A DNA stretch of 49,316 bases. Origin: an uncultured Muribaculaceae bacterium. Lineage in GTDB: Bacteria; Bacteroidota; Bacteroidia; Bacteroidales; Muribaculaceae. This document shows positions 16,974 to 25,093 of this stretch, one piece after another. Each line of letters starts with the position of its first letter. The stretch's first letter is position 1. The notes under the pieces were generated by a model. The model was not told where the DNA came from. It worked only from the letters and a program-made list of their open reading frames with translations, and searched no databases. Location of the stretch: NCBI GenBank assembly GCA_910587545.1, contig CAJUMI010000007.1, positions 1 to 49,316 of the forward strand, given 5' to 3'. The position numbers and the translations under genes were made by a program.

Positions 16974-18251
16974 ATGGATGTTACAACCTGGGTGATAATC
17001 GGTATAGTCTCGATGCTTGTCTCGGCCTTGTTCTCGGGCTGCGAGATGGCCTATGTCACATCCGACCGCGTGCGTGTAGAGATAGACGTCAAGCAGGGCG
17101 GTGTCATAGCAGGCATAATCAACCGCTTCTATGCCAATTCCGAATTCTTCATATCCTCGATACTGGTTGGCAATAATATCGTCCTTGTGATCTACGGCAT
17201 GGCCGCAGCGGCTCTGCTCGAACCTGTCATAGAGCAGTGGACCGCCAACGAGGCCCTCATCCTCATCGCCCAGACCCTGATCTCCACGGGCATCATACTC
17301 CTTGCCGGCGAATTCATTCCCAAGACCATTTTCGGCATCAACCCCAACCGTTCGCTCAAAGTGTTCGCTTTGCCGATCTATATATTCTATATAGCGCTCT
17401 ATCCGCTGTCGCTGTTCTCGACGTGGTTGTCGCGCTGCCTGATGAAACTGCTCGGGGTCAAGGCTTCGTCGACGCGTCTGCGCGCGATCTCGATCGGAGA
17501 TCTAAACGACTATCTCGAGGAAACCATCGACACGATGGAGGAAAAAAAGACACGTGTCGAAAACGAGGTGAAGATATTCCATAACGCTCTTGACTTCTCG
17601 TCGACTCATCTGCGCGACTGCATGATACCCCGCAATGAGCTGATCGCAGTGAACATCGAGGAAACTACACGCGAGAGTCTCTCCGCACTCTTCACCCGCA
17701 CCGGACGCTCAAAGATCATCGTCTACCGCGACGACATCGACTCCATACTCGGCTATATCCATGTCCGCGAGTTGTTCGATCCTCAGTCGCAGTGGCGCGA
17801 TCACCTCATGCCGGTGCTTTATGCACCCGAAAATCTTCTGGCAAACAAGATGATGCGCCGTATGCTCCAACAGAAAAAAAACGTGGCGATAGTGGTCGAT
17901 GAATTCGGCGGCACGGCCGGACTGATCACCCTTGAGGATCTTGTTGAGGAAATTTTCGGAGATATCCAGGATGAACACGACAACACAAAACTCACTGCCA
18001 AGGCCGTGTCGCCCGGCGTTTATGAGTTCTCCGGCCGTTGCGAGATAGCAGGCATTAACGAACAGTTCGACGTTGACCTGCCCGAGGATGACGCCTATCA
18101 GACGCTCGCCGGATATATACTCCATACAACCGGTAATATACCTGACGAAGGCGACACTGTGATGATTGAGGGTTTCCGCTTTGACATCCTCAAGAAATCG
18201 GCAAACCGCATCGAACTCGTCCGCCTTACCCTCCCCGCCGGAGAGGAGTAG
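16974..18251 (+). CDS. CNNM/CorC (HlyC) family transporter-associated protein
   Basis: The 425-residue product has a DUF21/CNNM membrane domain (about residues 1-190, with SALFSGCEMAYV near 17-28 and LAGEFIPKTIFGINP near 110-125), a CBS-domain pair (about 205-330, including MIPRNELIAV and VDEFGGTAGLITLEDLVEE) and the C-terminal CorC_HlyC domain. Homologues are linked to magnesium or cobalt efflux; the old hemolysin name is historical. It lies 12 bases after lptC and ends the coaX operon; in other Bacteroidales a peptidyl-prolyl isomerase gene often follows, but here an AraC regulator does. Confidence 0.93.
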   Translation: MDVTTWVIIGIVSMLVSALFSGCEMAYVTSDRVRVEIDVKQGGVIAGIINRFYANSEFFISSILVGNNIVLVIYGMAAAALLEPVIEQWTANEALILIAQTLISTGIILLAGEFIPKTIFGINPNRSLKVFALPIYIFYIALYPLSLFSTWLSRCLMKLLGVKASSTRLRAISIGDLNDYLEETIDTMEEKKTRVENEVKIFHNALDFSSTHLRDCMIPRNELIAVNIEETTRESLSALFTRTGRSKIIVYRDDIDSILGYIHVRELFDPQSQWRDHLMPVLYAPENLLANKMMRRMLQQKKNVAIVVDEFGGTAGLITLEDLVEEIFGDIQDEHDNTKLTAKAVSPGVYEFSGRCEIAGINEQFDVDLPEDDAYQTLAGYILHTTGNIPDEGDTVMIEGFRFDILKKSANRIELVRLTLPAGEE

Positions 18252-18260
18252 CCCATTTCT

Positions 18261-18275
18261 GTGAGATATTCTCAC
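18261..18275. promoter_or_regulatory. Inverted repeat between CorC and AraC genes
   Basis: GTGAGA-TAT-TCTCAC is a perfect 6-bp inverted repeat 10 bases after the CorC stop and 43 bases upstream of the AraC -33 box. It lacks a T-tract, so it could be a weak terminator or an operator. Confidence 0.35.
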
Positions 18276-18317
18276 AAAAGCGATACCGATGGTTTTTCGG
18301 AATTTTTGACTAAAAAA

Positions 18318-18349
18318 GTTGTCAGATTGTCGCATATTGTGTAAATTTG
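18318..18349 (+). promoter_or_regulatory. Promoter of the AraC-purN operon
   Basis: GTTG at 18318-18321, 20 bases, then a perfect -7 box TAAATTTG at 18342-18349. The AraC ATG is at 18375, giving a leader of about 20 bases. Confidence 0.7.
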
Positions 18350-18374
18350 GCAAAGAAATTAAAAGCTACAGTCT

Positions 18375-19271
18375 ATGGCTGAAGAATACAAGATGGATAT
18401 CTTTGCAGCGCTGAAAAGCGTTTCGGCGTATTTCAGTTCGTTAGGGCGGTATTATGCCTATGCCCACATCAACAATCTCAGTATAAACGGCCCTGCCGGC
18501 ATGGCACCATATAAAAACGACGGCATGATCATGGCGCTCGTCAAAAAAGGGGCTATCGATATAGAGATCAATATGCAGCGTCATGTGATGGCCAAGGATT
18601 CCATGGTCGTGATACCCCATGGCGCGATAATCAGGTTTCATTGTACTGAAGGCGAAAGCGATATCGTCGTGCTGGCTTTTTCGACCGATTTCCTGCACCT
18701 GATCAATATCAATTTCACGGCCATCAGTATCCCGACTTTTGTCGACCACTCTCCCGCCCAGCAGCTCGAACCGCATGAGTATGATCTGATAATGCGTTAT
18801 TTCGACATCCTCGGCATCAATGCGAATGCAAAAGTCAATGAACAGGTAGAAGTCAATATAGCCACAAGCATTGTGGCCGCCATGGTCTATCAAATGGTAT
18901 CGTTCTATTACAAACACATCGGAGAGGTGTCGTCGTCAAAAGGGCAACGCTCATGTCGCAATGCCTATGTCCATGACTTCATGAAGCTGGCTCACGTACA
19001 TTTCTCGCGGGAGCGCTCTGTCGGGTTTTATGCCGACAAGCTGTGCATATCCCCCAAATATCTGTCTCTCCTTGTCAAGGAAGTGACAGGAAAATCAGCT
19101 GCACGGTGGATCGACGAACTGGTGCTGATGGAGGCTAAAAATCTGTTGCGCTTTTCCGGCAAGAATGTCCAGCAGGTCGCATATGCGTTGAACTTTTCCA
19201 ACCAGTCGTCGTTTGGAAAGTATTTCAAGCACATGACCGGGCAGTCGCCTACAGAGTATCAGAAATCATGA
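18375..19271 (+). CDS. AraC family transcriptional regulator
   Basis: The 298-residue protein has a cupin-like N-terminal sensing domain (about residues 20-150: IEINMQRHVMAKDSMVVIPHG) and a C-terminal double helix-turn-helix (about 200-298), with SVGFYADKLCISPKYLSLLVK and the second-helix block VAYALNFSNQSSFGKYFKHMTG then PTEYQ. This is the form common in Bacteroidales, where the signal is usually unknown. It is the first gene of four joined by ATGA overlaps, followed by the endonuclease-like protein, so it may control its own operon. Good promoter at 18318-18349. Confidence 0.94.
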   Translation: MAEEYKMDIFAALKSVSAYFSSLGRYYAYAHINNLSINGPAGMAPYKNDGMIMALVKKGAIDIEINMQRHVMAKDSMVVIPHGAIIRFHCTEGESDIVVLAFSTDFLHLININFTAISIPTFVDHSPAQQLEPHEYDLIMRYFDILGINANAKVNEQVEVNIATSIVAAMVYQMVSFYYKHIGEVSSSKGQRSCRNAYVHDFMKLAHVHFSRERSVGFYADKLCISPKYLSLLVKEVTGKSAARWIDELVLMEAKNLLRFSGKNVQQVAYALNFSNQSSFGKYFKHMTGQSPTEYQKS

Positions 19272-20341
19272 TTTCATCAGTCGTGTCGGCATTCATGAAC
19301 CCCGGAGGCCTTCTGACGGTCGTTGCATGTGTAGCGCTTATGTTCACGCCGGTGTCAGGCATCTTTGCCCATGCCGCAGATTCACAGTTTGCCGGGCTGG
19401 ACAGCCGCGGTATTGTAGAACGTATCCGTTCGGATTGCCGGCCGACAAAAATCGTTGCAAATTCCAACGACATCGACCGCATCATCGCTTCCTACGCCTG
19501 TCTGCCGCATGGCGGTTGTCTCGATTATTTCTCGGATGCCGTCGCCATGTCACTGAGTGATCTGCGCCGTCTGGAGGTGGTATCGTTGTCGTGGTGGGAT
19601 GCCGCGTCTGGCATTTCATCGGTTGAGGCTGATCTTCACAATATCGTGCCCGCCAACGCCGGTGTGGCGTCCAACCGCCGCGATTATCCGCCGGGTGTTG
19701 TCACTGAGCCTCTCTACACAAATGGATTCTGGTGTTCGGGTATCGGCGCGATCGAGGGTATGGAGACCAATTTTTACGAACCGGCCGACAGGTTTAAAGG
19801 CGATTTCGCCCGTATATATATGTACATGGTCGCGGTCTATCCTCAGCCGCTATGGTCGGGGCGCGCGCCGATGATCTACGCCGACGGCTACTACCCTTTG
19901 CTGACCGCCTACGGACGTGACATACTGCTGAAATGGCACCGCGAGGATCCGGTGAGTGATCTCGAGCGCAAGCGTGACTCGGCGATCGCCCTCGAACAGG
20001 GTTGCGGCAATCCGTTTGTGAGTTGTCCGGAGCTGGCTGAATATATCTGGGGAGTGCATTGCGATGAGATTTTTCCCGGCGGAGATGACCCTGACGGGCC
20101 GTCCGATCCTGATGATCCGTCCGAGGAACCGATAATGCTAAAAGCCCGTTACTCCGTCTCCGCTGACCGCCGGATAGATCTGCGCTCGCCTTATGTCGCG
20201 GCAGGATCTTCGTGGACCATTGACGGCAGTGCGGTAAGCGGTGAGTCGATCAGCCTTGACGAAGTGACTGTAGGGCGGCATGAACTTCGCTATGCCGGCG
20301 ACAGATCGCGCGGTAAACTTATAATCACTGTTGAGCCATGA
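19268..20341 (+). CDS. Endonuclease I-like secreted protein, active site degenerate
   Basis: The 357-residue product has a signal peptide (about residues 1-37) and matches the endonuclease I family (EndA/Vvn type, PF04231) over about 80-262: ADLHNIVPANAG (121-132), NFYEPADRFKGDFARIYMYM (168-187), LKWHREDPVSD and CPELAEYIWG at the end. Key blocks are altered: the block normally EHxFPKSWW reads EVVSLSWW (103-110), losing the catalytic His; QGNRNPF reads QGCGNPF; RNxA reads RDSA. It is therefore probably a non-catalytic homologue. A Pro/Asp-rich linker and a 65-residue beta-rich tail follow. It overlaps the AraC gene and the next lipoprotein by four bases each. Confidence 0.82.
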   Translation: MISSVVSAFMNPGGLLTVVACVALMFTPVSGIFAHAADSQFAGLDSRGIVERIRSDCRPTKIVANSNDIDRIIASYACLPHGGCLDYFSDAVAMSLSDLRRLEVVSLSWWDAASGISSVEADLHNIVPANAGVASNRRDYPPGVVTEPLYTNGFWCSGIGAIEGMETNFYEPADRFKGDFARIYMYMVAVYPQPLWSGRAPMIYADGYYPLLTAYGRDILLKWHREDPVSDLERKRDSAIALEQGCGNPFVSCPELAEYIWGVHCDEIFPGGDDPDGPSDPDDPSEEPIMLKARYSVSADRRIDLRSPYVAAGSSWTIDGSAVSGESISLDEVTVGRHELRYAGDRSRGKLIITVEP

Positions 20342-20739
20342 TTAGAACAGTAGTAAAATATATAACGATCATTATGATGTCGGCGGCAGCGGCATGTTCG
20401 GGCCACAGCGTCGAGGTGGCCGACCGGCCGTCGTCTGAGCCCGACATAAGCCCGGAACTTTCCGATCCGTCGTCGCGTATAGCCGGTTCGCCGCTGACTC
20501 TGCGCTATGATGACGGCGGCATTCTGTTCTCACGCTCCGACCGTGGAGAGATCGGCGCCGTGCGCCTCAGCGACGGCGTGAGTTTCGAGTATGATCCGAC
20601 GGCAGTCTCTCTCACTATCAACGGCGTGGCTCTCGATCTCTATGAGGCGTGTCTGCTTCAGAGACGCGACAACGTCGAGTGGCACCGTCTGACACTCGAC
20701 GATCGTAAGACAACAATATTCATAGTCACAGATATATGA
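20338..20739 (+). CDS. Hypothetical small lipoprotein
   Basis: A 133-residue protein with a lipoprotein signal peptide (MIRTVVKYITIIMMSAAAAC, Cys20 as lipidation site), then a Ser/Pro/Asp linker and a beta-rich domain from about residue 45 (PLTLRYDDGGILFSRSDRG, VSLTINGVALDLYEA). I do not recognise the family. It is linked by ATGA overlaps to the endonuclease-like gene before and purN after, so it is translated with them. The pairing with a secreted endonuclease-like protein suggests that the two may act together at the envelope; that is inference only. Confidence 0.8.
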   Translation: MIRTVVKYITIIMMSAAAACSGHSVEVADRPSSEPDISPELSDPSSRIAGSPLTLRYDDGGILFSRSDRGEIGAVRLSDGVSFEYDPTAVSLTINGVALDLYEACLLQRRDNVEWHRLTLDDRKTTIFIVTDI

Positions 20740-21299
20740 AACGAATAGCGGTTTTTGCCTCAGGCGAGGGTACGAACGCCGAAAATCTGGTAAAATACTT
20801 CCGTCGTGACGGCGGACGGGCGCGGGTCGCTCTCATTGTCACCAACCGTCAGTCGGCGCCCGTCGTTGAACGCGCCCGACGGCTCGGCGTAGAGTGTGTC
20901 ACAATCAGCCGCGATGACTTTGCCGCCGGACAGACAATTGTCGACCTGCTTGCGGCTAAGGATATTGACTTTGTCGTGCTTGCCGGTTTCTTGCTGATGA
21001 TACCGCCCTGTCTGATCGAACGCTATCGCGGGCGCATTGTAAATATCCACCCGGCGTTGCTGCCTAAATTCGGCGGAAAAGGCATGTATGGCATGCGTGT
21101 CCATGAGGCCGTTGTCGCAGCCGGTGAGCGCGAGACAGGTATAACCATCCATCATGTCAACGACCGTTATGACGACGGAACTATAATCTTTCAGGCAGCC
21201 GTAGAGGTCTCGCCTGATGACAGTGCCGGCGACGTAGCCGCAAAAGTCCGTGCTCTCGAGGAGATTCATTTCGCCGGAGTCATAGACGGTTTAGTGTGA
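20736..21299 (+). CDS. purN: Phosphoribosylglycinamide formyltransferase
   Basis: Transfers a formyl group from 10-formyltetrahydrofolate to GAR, the third step of purine synthesis. The 187-residue protein has FASGEGTNAENL (residues 7-18, phosphate loop), the catalytic NIHPALLPKFGGKGMYG (near 104-120, Asn and His) and HHVNDRYDDGTIIFQ (near 139-153, catalytic Asp). Length fits PurN. It is last in the AraC-led chain, overlapping the lipoprotein by four bases. A purine enzyme behind secreted-protein genes is unusual; no purine gene is adjacent. Confidence 0.95.
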   Translation: MKRIAVFASGEGTNAENLVKYFRRDGGRARVALIVTNRQSAPVVERARRLGVECVTISRDDFAAGQTIVDLLAAKDIDFVVLAGFLLMIPPCLIERYRGRIVNIHPALLPKFGGKGMYGMRVHEAVVAAGERETGITIHHVNDRYDDGTIIFQAAVEVSPDDSAGDVAAKVRALEEIHFAGVIDGLV

Positions 21300-21443
21300 A
21301 TCAACAATCGGATCGGCCGCTGCGCAAAATGGCAAAAGCATATGGTTTGAATAAAAGGATATTATGAAAAATATTTCACGATTATGAAACTTTCGGGGCT
21401 GCATCTGCACCTAACGGGGCAAAGCAAACAAAATAAACTCAGT

Positions 21444-21935
21444 ATGACAGCCCCACCAACAAATGAAAGGGATTTTGCTTCGCTTATAAAGCAGCACTCC
21501 CGAATCATCAACAAAGTCAGCTATTTCTACGCTACAGACAAATTGCCCTTTGATGATCTCCGGCAAGAAATCTATGTCAACATCTGGCTCGGATTAAACC
21601 AGTTCAGAGGTGATAGCAAAATGTCAACATGGATCTATCGGGTAGCGGTAAATTCGGCGCTAATGGCCTTGCGTTCGTCAAAGCCAAAAATCGAAGCTGT
21701 GTCACTTGACTTCGGGCTACTCGAAGTATCGACCGAAATTGACGATTCACAGCGCGAGAATCTTCAAGCCCTGCACTCTCTGATTAACAGACTTGAAGAT
21801 ATGGAGAAGGCAATCATTCTTCTATGGCTCGATGAATATTCATACGATGAAATAGCCGACGCCCTCGGACTTAAACGCAACACCGTTGCTGTAAAAATTC
21901 ACCGCATCAAAGATAAACTCTCAAAACAAATATAA
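21444..21935 (+). CDS. ECF-type RNA polymerase sigma factor
   Basis: The 163-residue protein carries sigma region 2 (FDDLRQEIYVNIWLGL, then STWIYRVAVNSAL) and region 4 (AIILLWLDEYSYDEIADALG, then LKRNTVAVKIHRIKDKL). An in-frame ATG at 21384 would add 20 residues without family character, so the start at 21444 is preferred. It is followed after one base by a membrane-protein gene likely to be its regulator. No TAnnTTTG box stands at the right place, which fits an alternative or autoregulated promoter. AT content is slightly higher than in neighbouring genes. Confidence 0.9.
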   Translation: MTAPPTNERDFASLIKQHSRIINKVSYFYATDKLPFDDLRQEIYVNIWLGLNQFRGDSKMSTWIYRVAVNSALMALRSSKPKIEAVSLDFGLLEVSTEIDDSQRENLQALHSLINRLEDMEKAIILLWLDEYSYDEIADALGLKRNTVAVKIHRIKDKLSKQI

Positions 21936-21936
21936 C

Positions 21937-22488
21937 ATGCAACTCGACGAACTCAAAAAAAGTATGTCAACGCTTGAGCAAGTGCTCGCAAAGACAAACA
22001 CCGATATAAAGATAAACGTGTCTGCCTCCGAAACCGCGCAGACCAAGATACTTAAAAAATTCCGTCAGGGATTCACCTCTTGCCTTATCCTCGCCATTGT
22101 GTTCGCTGCAATGGCACTCGGCAACCTCAATCCTCACTCTTTCCCCTTATCGCTTAAAATATACCTCGTGGTATATCTGCTCTTCGGCTCAGCGTGGTAC
22201 ATTTTCATGTATCTTAAACTCAAAAGCATCAACATCGCAGCCCTTACGCCCGGCAAATTGTTCTCCAAGACTGCCAACATAAGAATACTGATGCTTTCCG
22301 GTGAAATAGTGTTCGGCATGGGTATAGTCATCTTATTTACGCTGCTTCTGCCAAACGCATGGGAGTTCAACCGCACAGGATTTTGGTGCGTTGTAGTTAC
22401 GTTGGTTTTTGCAATCATTTATGGAATAGTTTATATGTATCCGCAGTATATTAAACTATTCCGCGACCTCAATTCCATAAAGGAATAA
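21937..22488 (+). CDS. Four-helix membrane protein, possible anti-sigma partner
   Basis: The 183-residue protein has a soluble N-terminus (about 1-43, charged, amphipathic), then four predicted transmembrane helices at about 45-63, 69-92, 112-137 and 147-168, and a short charged tail. There is no zinc-binding HxxxCxxC anti-sigma motif. It starts one base after the sigma-factor stop and ends before a terminator, so the two form a unit. Position suggests that it regulates or senses for the sigma factor; no family recognised. Confidence 0.85.
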   Translation: MQLDELKKSMSTLEQVLAKTNTDIKINVSASETAQTKILKKFRQGFTSCLILAIVFAAMALGNLNPHSFPLSLKIYLVVYLLFGSAWYIFMYLKLKSINIAALTPGKLFSKTANIRILMLSGEIVFGMGIVILFTLLLPNAWEFNRTGFWCVVVTLVFAIIYGIVYMYPQYIKLFRDLNSIKE

Positions 22489-22513
22489 ATCAGACAATTC
22501 ATACTCTCCAAGT

Positions 22514-22541
22514 AAGCCGCTCCTAATCCGGGCGGCTTTTT
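22514..22541 (+). terminator. Terminator of the sigma factor operon
   Basis: A 7-bp GC-rich stem (22514-22520 with 22532-22538) followed by a run of T, 25 bases after the membrane-protein stop. Confidence 0.85.
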
Positions 22542-22662
22542 CTATTACCATACAACAAGAAAACAAAGGCAATTAAATATAACGAATGGCTGTTAAAAAT
22601 CACAAAATCATTCGCTTGGAATTGCGTGATTTTCGCAAACAGTACTCTTTTAGTGGACCTTC

Positions 22663-22705
22663 AAAAAACAACGACTGAAAATCAAATGATTGACAGTCGT
22701 TGTTT
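22663..22705 (-). terminator. Terminator of tRNA-Leu
   Basis: On the minus strand, directly after the tRNA, a perfect 12-bp stem (22705-22694 with 22677-22666) is followed by a T-run (A6 on plus, 22663-22668). Confidence 0.9.
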
Positions 22706-22706
22706 G

Positions 22707-22788
22707 TACCCGGACCCGGGATCGAACCGGGATGGGTCGCCCCACCGGTGTTTGAGACCGGCGCGTCTACCGATTCCGCCATCCGGGC
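22707..22788 (-). tRNA. tRNA-Leu (anticodon CAA)
   Basis: The minus strand folds as a class II tRNA of 82 bases. The acceptor stem GCCCGGA pairs with TCCGGGT (with a G-U first pair), the D arm is of leucine type (GCGGAATCGGTAGACGC), the anticodon stem CCGGT/ACCGG encloses loop CTCAAAC with anticodon CAA reading UUG, a long variable arm follows, and the T arm is CCCGGTTCGATCCCGGG. The discriminator is A, as expected for leucine, and CCA is not encoded. It has its own promoter and terminator. Confidence 0.96.
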
Positions 22789-22800
22789 GAATGGACACCG

Positions 22801-22832
22801 CAAAGTTAAGCGATTTTTTTGGTTTTTACAAG
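22801..22832 (-). promoter_or_regulatory. tRNA-Leu promoter
   Basis: On the minus strand CTTG (22832-22829), 20 bases, then a perfect -7 box TAACTTTG (22808-22801), ending 12 bases before the mature tRNA 5' end. Confidence 0.8.
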
Positions 22833-22926
22833 AGTGTTTTATCGCAAGAGATGTTTTATAGGTGGCAGGTGATGTCAGTGAGCGCTTAAAATGTGTTAAA
22901 TGTATCTGATTTCATTTGATTTTGAG

Positions 22927-22934
22927 TAAGTTTG
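22927..22934 (+). promoter_or_regulatory. -7 box of glgB
   Basis: A perfect TAAGTTTG; the -33 element is weak (TCTG at 22905-22908, 18 bases upstream). Its position rules out the TTG at 22942 as a start and supports the ATG at 22966. Confidence 0.6.
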
Positions 22935-22965
22935 TAAAAATTTGAATCAACCAACATCCACGTCT

Positions 22966-25077
22966 ATGGGATCTAAAGATAATAAGTCAAGGCCGGAAGC
23001 GGCCGTAAAGCCAGGGAAGGTCAACGCTCGTCAGCCTCGTCGCAAAGCAGCGGCAAAATTGCTGCCTATCATCAAGAATGATCCGTGGCTCGAGCCATAT
23101 GCCGATGCGATCAACGGCCGTCACGAAGATGCCGTGCGCAAACTCAAGGAACTGGGCGGCAACCTGATTGACTTTGCCAACGCACACCATTATTTCGGAC
23201 TTCACCACAATGCCGACGGCACATGGACATTCCGCGAATGGGCGCCAAACGCTACGGCCATCACTCTGATCGGCGACTTTTCCTGCTGGCAGGAAGAAGC
23301 GATGTATGCGCTCCGGCGCGGCGACAACGGAGTGTGGGTAGTGAATCTCCCGGACGAAGCGATCAGGCACGGCGATCTCTACAAGATGATGGTTCGTTGG
23401 GACGGAGGAGAAGGTCAGCGCATCCCGGCATACGCCACTCGTGTGGTGCAGGACAGCGATACCGCTATTTTTTCGGCTCAGGTGTGGGAACCGGCCGAGA
23501 CTTATCAGTGGTCCTGCGGCAACTTTGTTCCCGACACAAAGCCCCTGCTGATCTACGAGTGCCATATAGGCATGGCGCAGAACCGCGAGGGTGTCGGCAC
23601 CTACAGTGAGTTCCGCGAAAAGGTCCTTCCCCGAATCGCTGCCGACGGCTACAATGCAATTCAGATCATGGCGATTCAGGAGCATCCTTATTACGGGTCG
23701 TTCGGCTATCATGTGTCGAGTTTCTTCGCCGCGTCGAGCCGTTTCGGCGCACCCGAGGAGCTCAAGGCTCTGATCGATGCCGCTCACGCCGAAGGCATAG
23801 CTGTGATCATGGACATAGTCCACAGCCACGCCGTCAAGAACGAGGTCGAGGGTCTCGGGCGTCTCGACGGCAGCTATGATCTCTATTTCTATGGCGACGG
23901 ACGCCGCGAACATCCGGCCTGGGACTCGCTCTGCTTCGACTATGGCAAGAACGAGGTGCTCCATTTCCTGCTGTCCAACTGCAAATACTGGATGGAAGAA
24001 TATCACTTTGACGGTTTCCGCTTCGACGGCGTCACGTCGATGCTCTACTATAACCACGGCCTGGGGCAGGCGTTCGGCGGCTACGGCGACTACTACAACG
24101 GCGCCCAGGACACCAACGCGATCACCTATCTCACGCTTGCCAACGAGCTGATCCACGATTACAACCGCCACGCTATAACGATCGCCGAGGAGATGAGCGG
24201 TATGCCCGGTCTCGCTCTGCCGATCAAGGACGGCGGTATCGGCTTTGACTACCGCATGGCAATGGGCATACCCGACTACTGGATCAAGACCCTCAAGGAA
24301 AAGAAGGACGAGGACTGGCATCCGACTTCGATCTACTGGGAACTCACCAACCGGCGCGCCGACGAAAAGACCATCAGTTATGTCGAGAGCCACGACCAGG
24401 CGCTTGTAGGCGACAAGACGGTCATCTTCCGGTTGATCGACAAGGAGATGTACTGGCACATGGAGAAGAACGACGACAACATGACCGTGGCGCGCGGCAT
24501 GGCTCTCCACAAGATGATAAGGCTTGTCACCCTCGCTACCATCAACGGCGGCTATCTCAACTTCATGGGCAACGAGTTCGGCCATCCCGAGTGGATCGAT
24601 TTCCCGCGTGAGGGCAATGGCTGGAGCTATAAATATGCGCGCCGGCAATGGGATCTTGTCGACCGTGAAGATCTGAAATATCAGTATCTCAATGATTTCG
24701 ACAACGCTATGGTCGAGCTGATCGGCTCTCACTACAATTTCCAGGCCCTGCCGATAAGAAAACTGTGGGAGAAGGACGACGACCAGGTGCTGGCGTTCAT
24801 GCGCGGCGATCTTGTGTTCGTGTTCAACTTCAATCCGTTCAAATCGTTTGAGGGCTATGGCATCCTCGCCCCCGGCGGCAGTTACCGCACGGTTCTTTCG
24901 ACCGACCGTCCGGAGTTCGGCGGCTATGGTAACATTGATGAGAGCGTCGTGCATCTGACAGTGAGCGATCCTTTGTATGCGCCCCACGGGGTCGAATGGC
25001 TGAAACTTTATCTGCCCGCGCGCTCGGCGATGGTGCTACGCAAAGTGCCGTCGCGACAGAGGCGGACCAAAAAATAA
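22966..25077 (+). CDS. glgB: 1,4-alpha-glucan branching enzyme
   Basis: Forms alpha-1,6 branches in glycogen-like glucan. The 703-residue product has a basic N-terminal extension, a CBM48 domain (about 80-165: EWAPNATAITLIGDFSCWQ) and a GH13 barrel with IQEHPYYGSFGYHVSSFF near 240, DIVHSHAVKN near 282, the nucleophile in FRFDGVTSM near 353, general acid in IAEEMSGMPG near 408 and third carboxylate in YVESHDQ near 476, then an all-beta C-terminal domain. The motif style and length match the eukaryote-like branching enzymes (GH13 subfamily 8) found in Bacteroidetes. No signal peptide, so cytoplasmic. An SGNH hydrolase follows 16 bases later. Confidence 0.96.
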   Translation: MGSKDNKSRPEAAVKPGKVNARQPRRKAAAKLLPIIKNDPWLEPYADAINGRHEDAVRKLKELGGNLIDFANAHHYFGLHHNADGTWTFREWAPNATAITLIGDFSCWQEEAMYALRRGDNGVWVVNLPDEAIRHGDLYKMMVRWDGGEGQRIPAYATRVVQDSDTAIFSAQVWEPAETYQWSCGNFVPDTKPLLIYECHIGMAQNREGVGTYSEFREKVLPRIAADGYNAIQIMAIQEHPYYGSFGYHVSSFFAASSRFGAPEELKALIDAAHAEGIAVIMDIVHSHAVKNEVEGLGRLDGSYDLYFYGDGRREHPAWDSLCFDYGKNEVLHFLLSNCKYWMEEYHFDGFRFDGVTSMLYYNHGLGQAFGGYGDYYNGAQDTNAITYLTLANELIHDYNRHAITIAEEMSGMPGLALPIKDGGIGFDYRMAMGIPDYWIKTLKEKKDEDWHPTSIYWELTNRRADEKTISYVESHDQALVGDKTVIFRLIDKEMYWHMEKNDDNMTVARGMALHKMIRLVTLATINGGYLNFMGNEFGHPEWIDFPREGNGWSYKYARRQWDLVDREDLKYQYLNDFDNAMVELIGSHYNFQALPIRKLWEKDDDQVLAFMRGDLVFVFNFNPFKSFEGYGILAPGGSYRTVLSTDRPEFGGYGNIDESVVHLTVSDPLYAPHGVEWLKLYLPARSAMVLRKVPSRQRRTKK

Positions 25078-25093
25078 TCACATTATTACGCTG

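Noticed and set aside
21384..21443. Upstream ATG start for the sigma factor
   Set aside because: The added 20 residues have no sigma-family character; the ATG at 21444 is followed directly by region 2-like sequence.
22594..22633. AAAATCAC/GTGATTTT inverted repeat near the sigma operon terminator
   Set aside because: Eight-base AT-rich arms with a long spacer are likely by chance.
22987..24987. 666-codon open frame antisense to glgB
   Set aside because: It mirrors the high third-position GC of glgB; the sense protein has all GH13 motifs and the antisense sequence resembles no protein.
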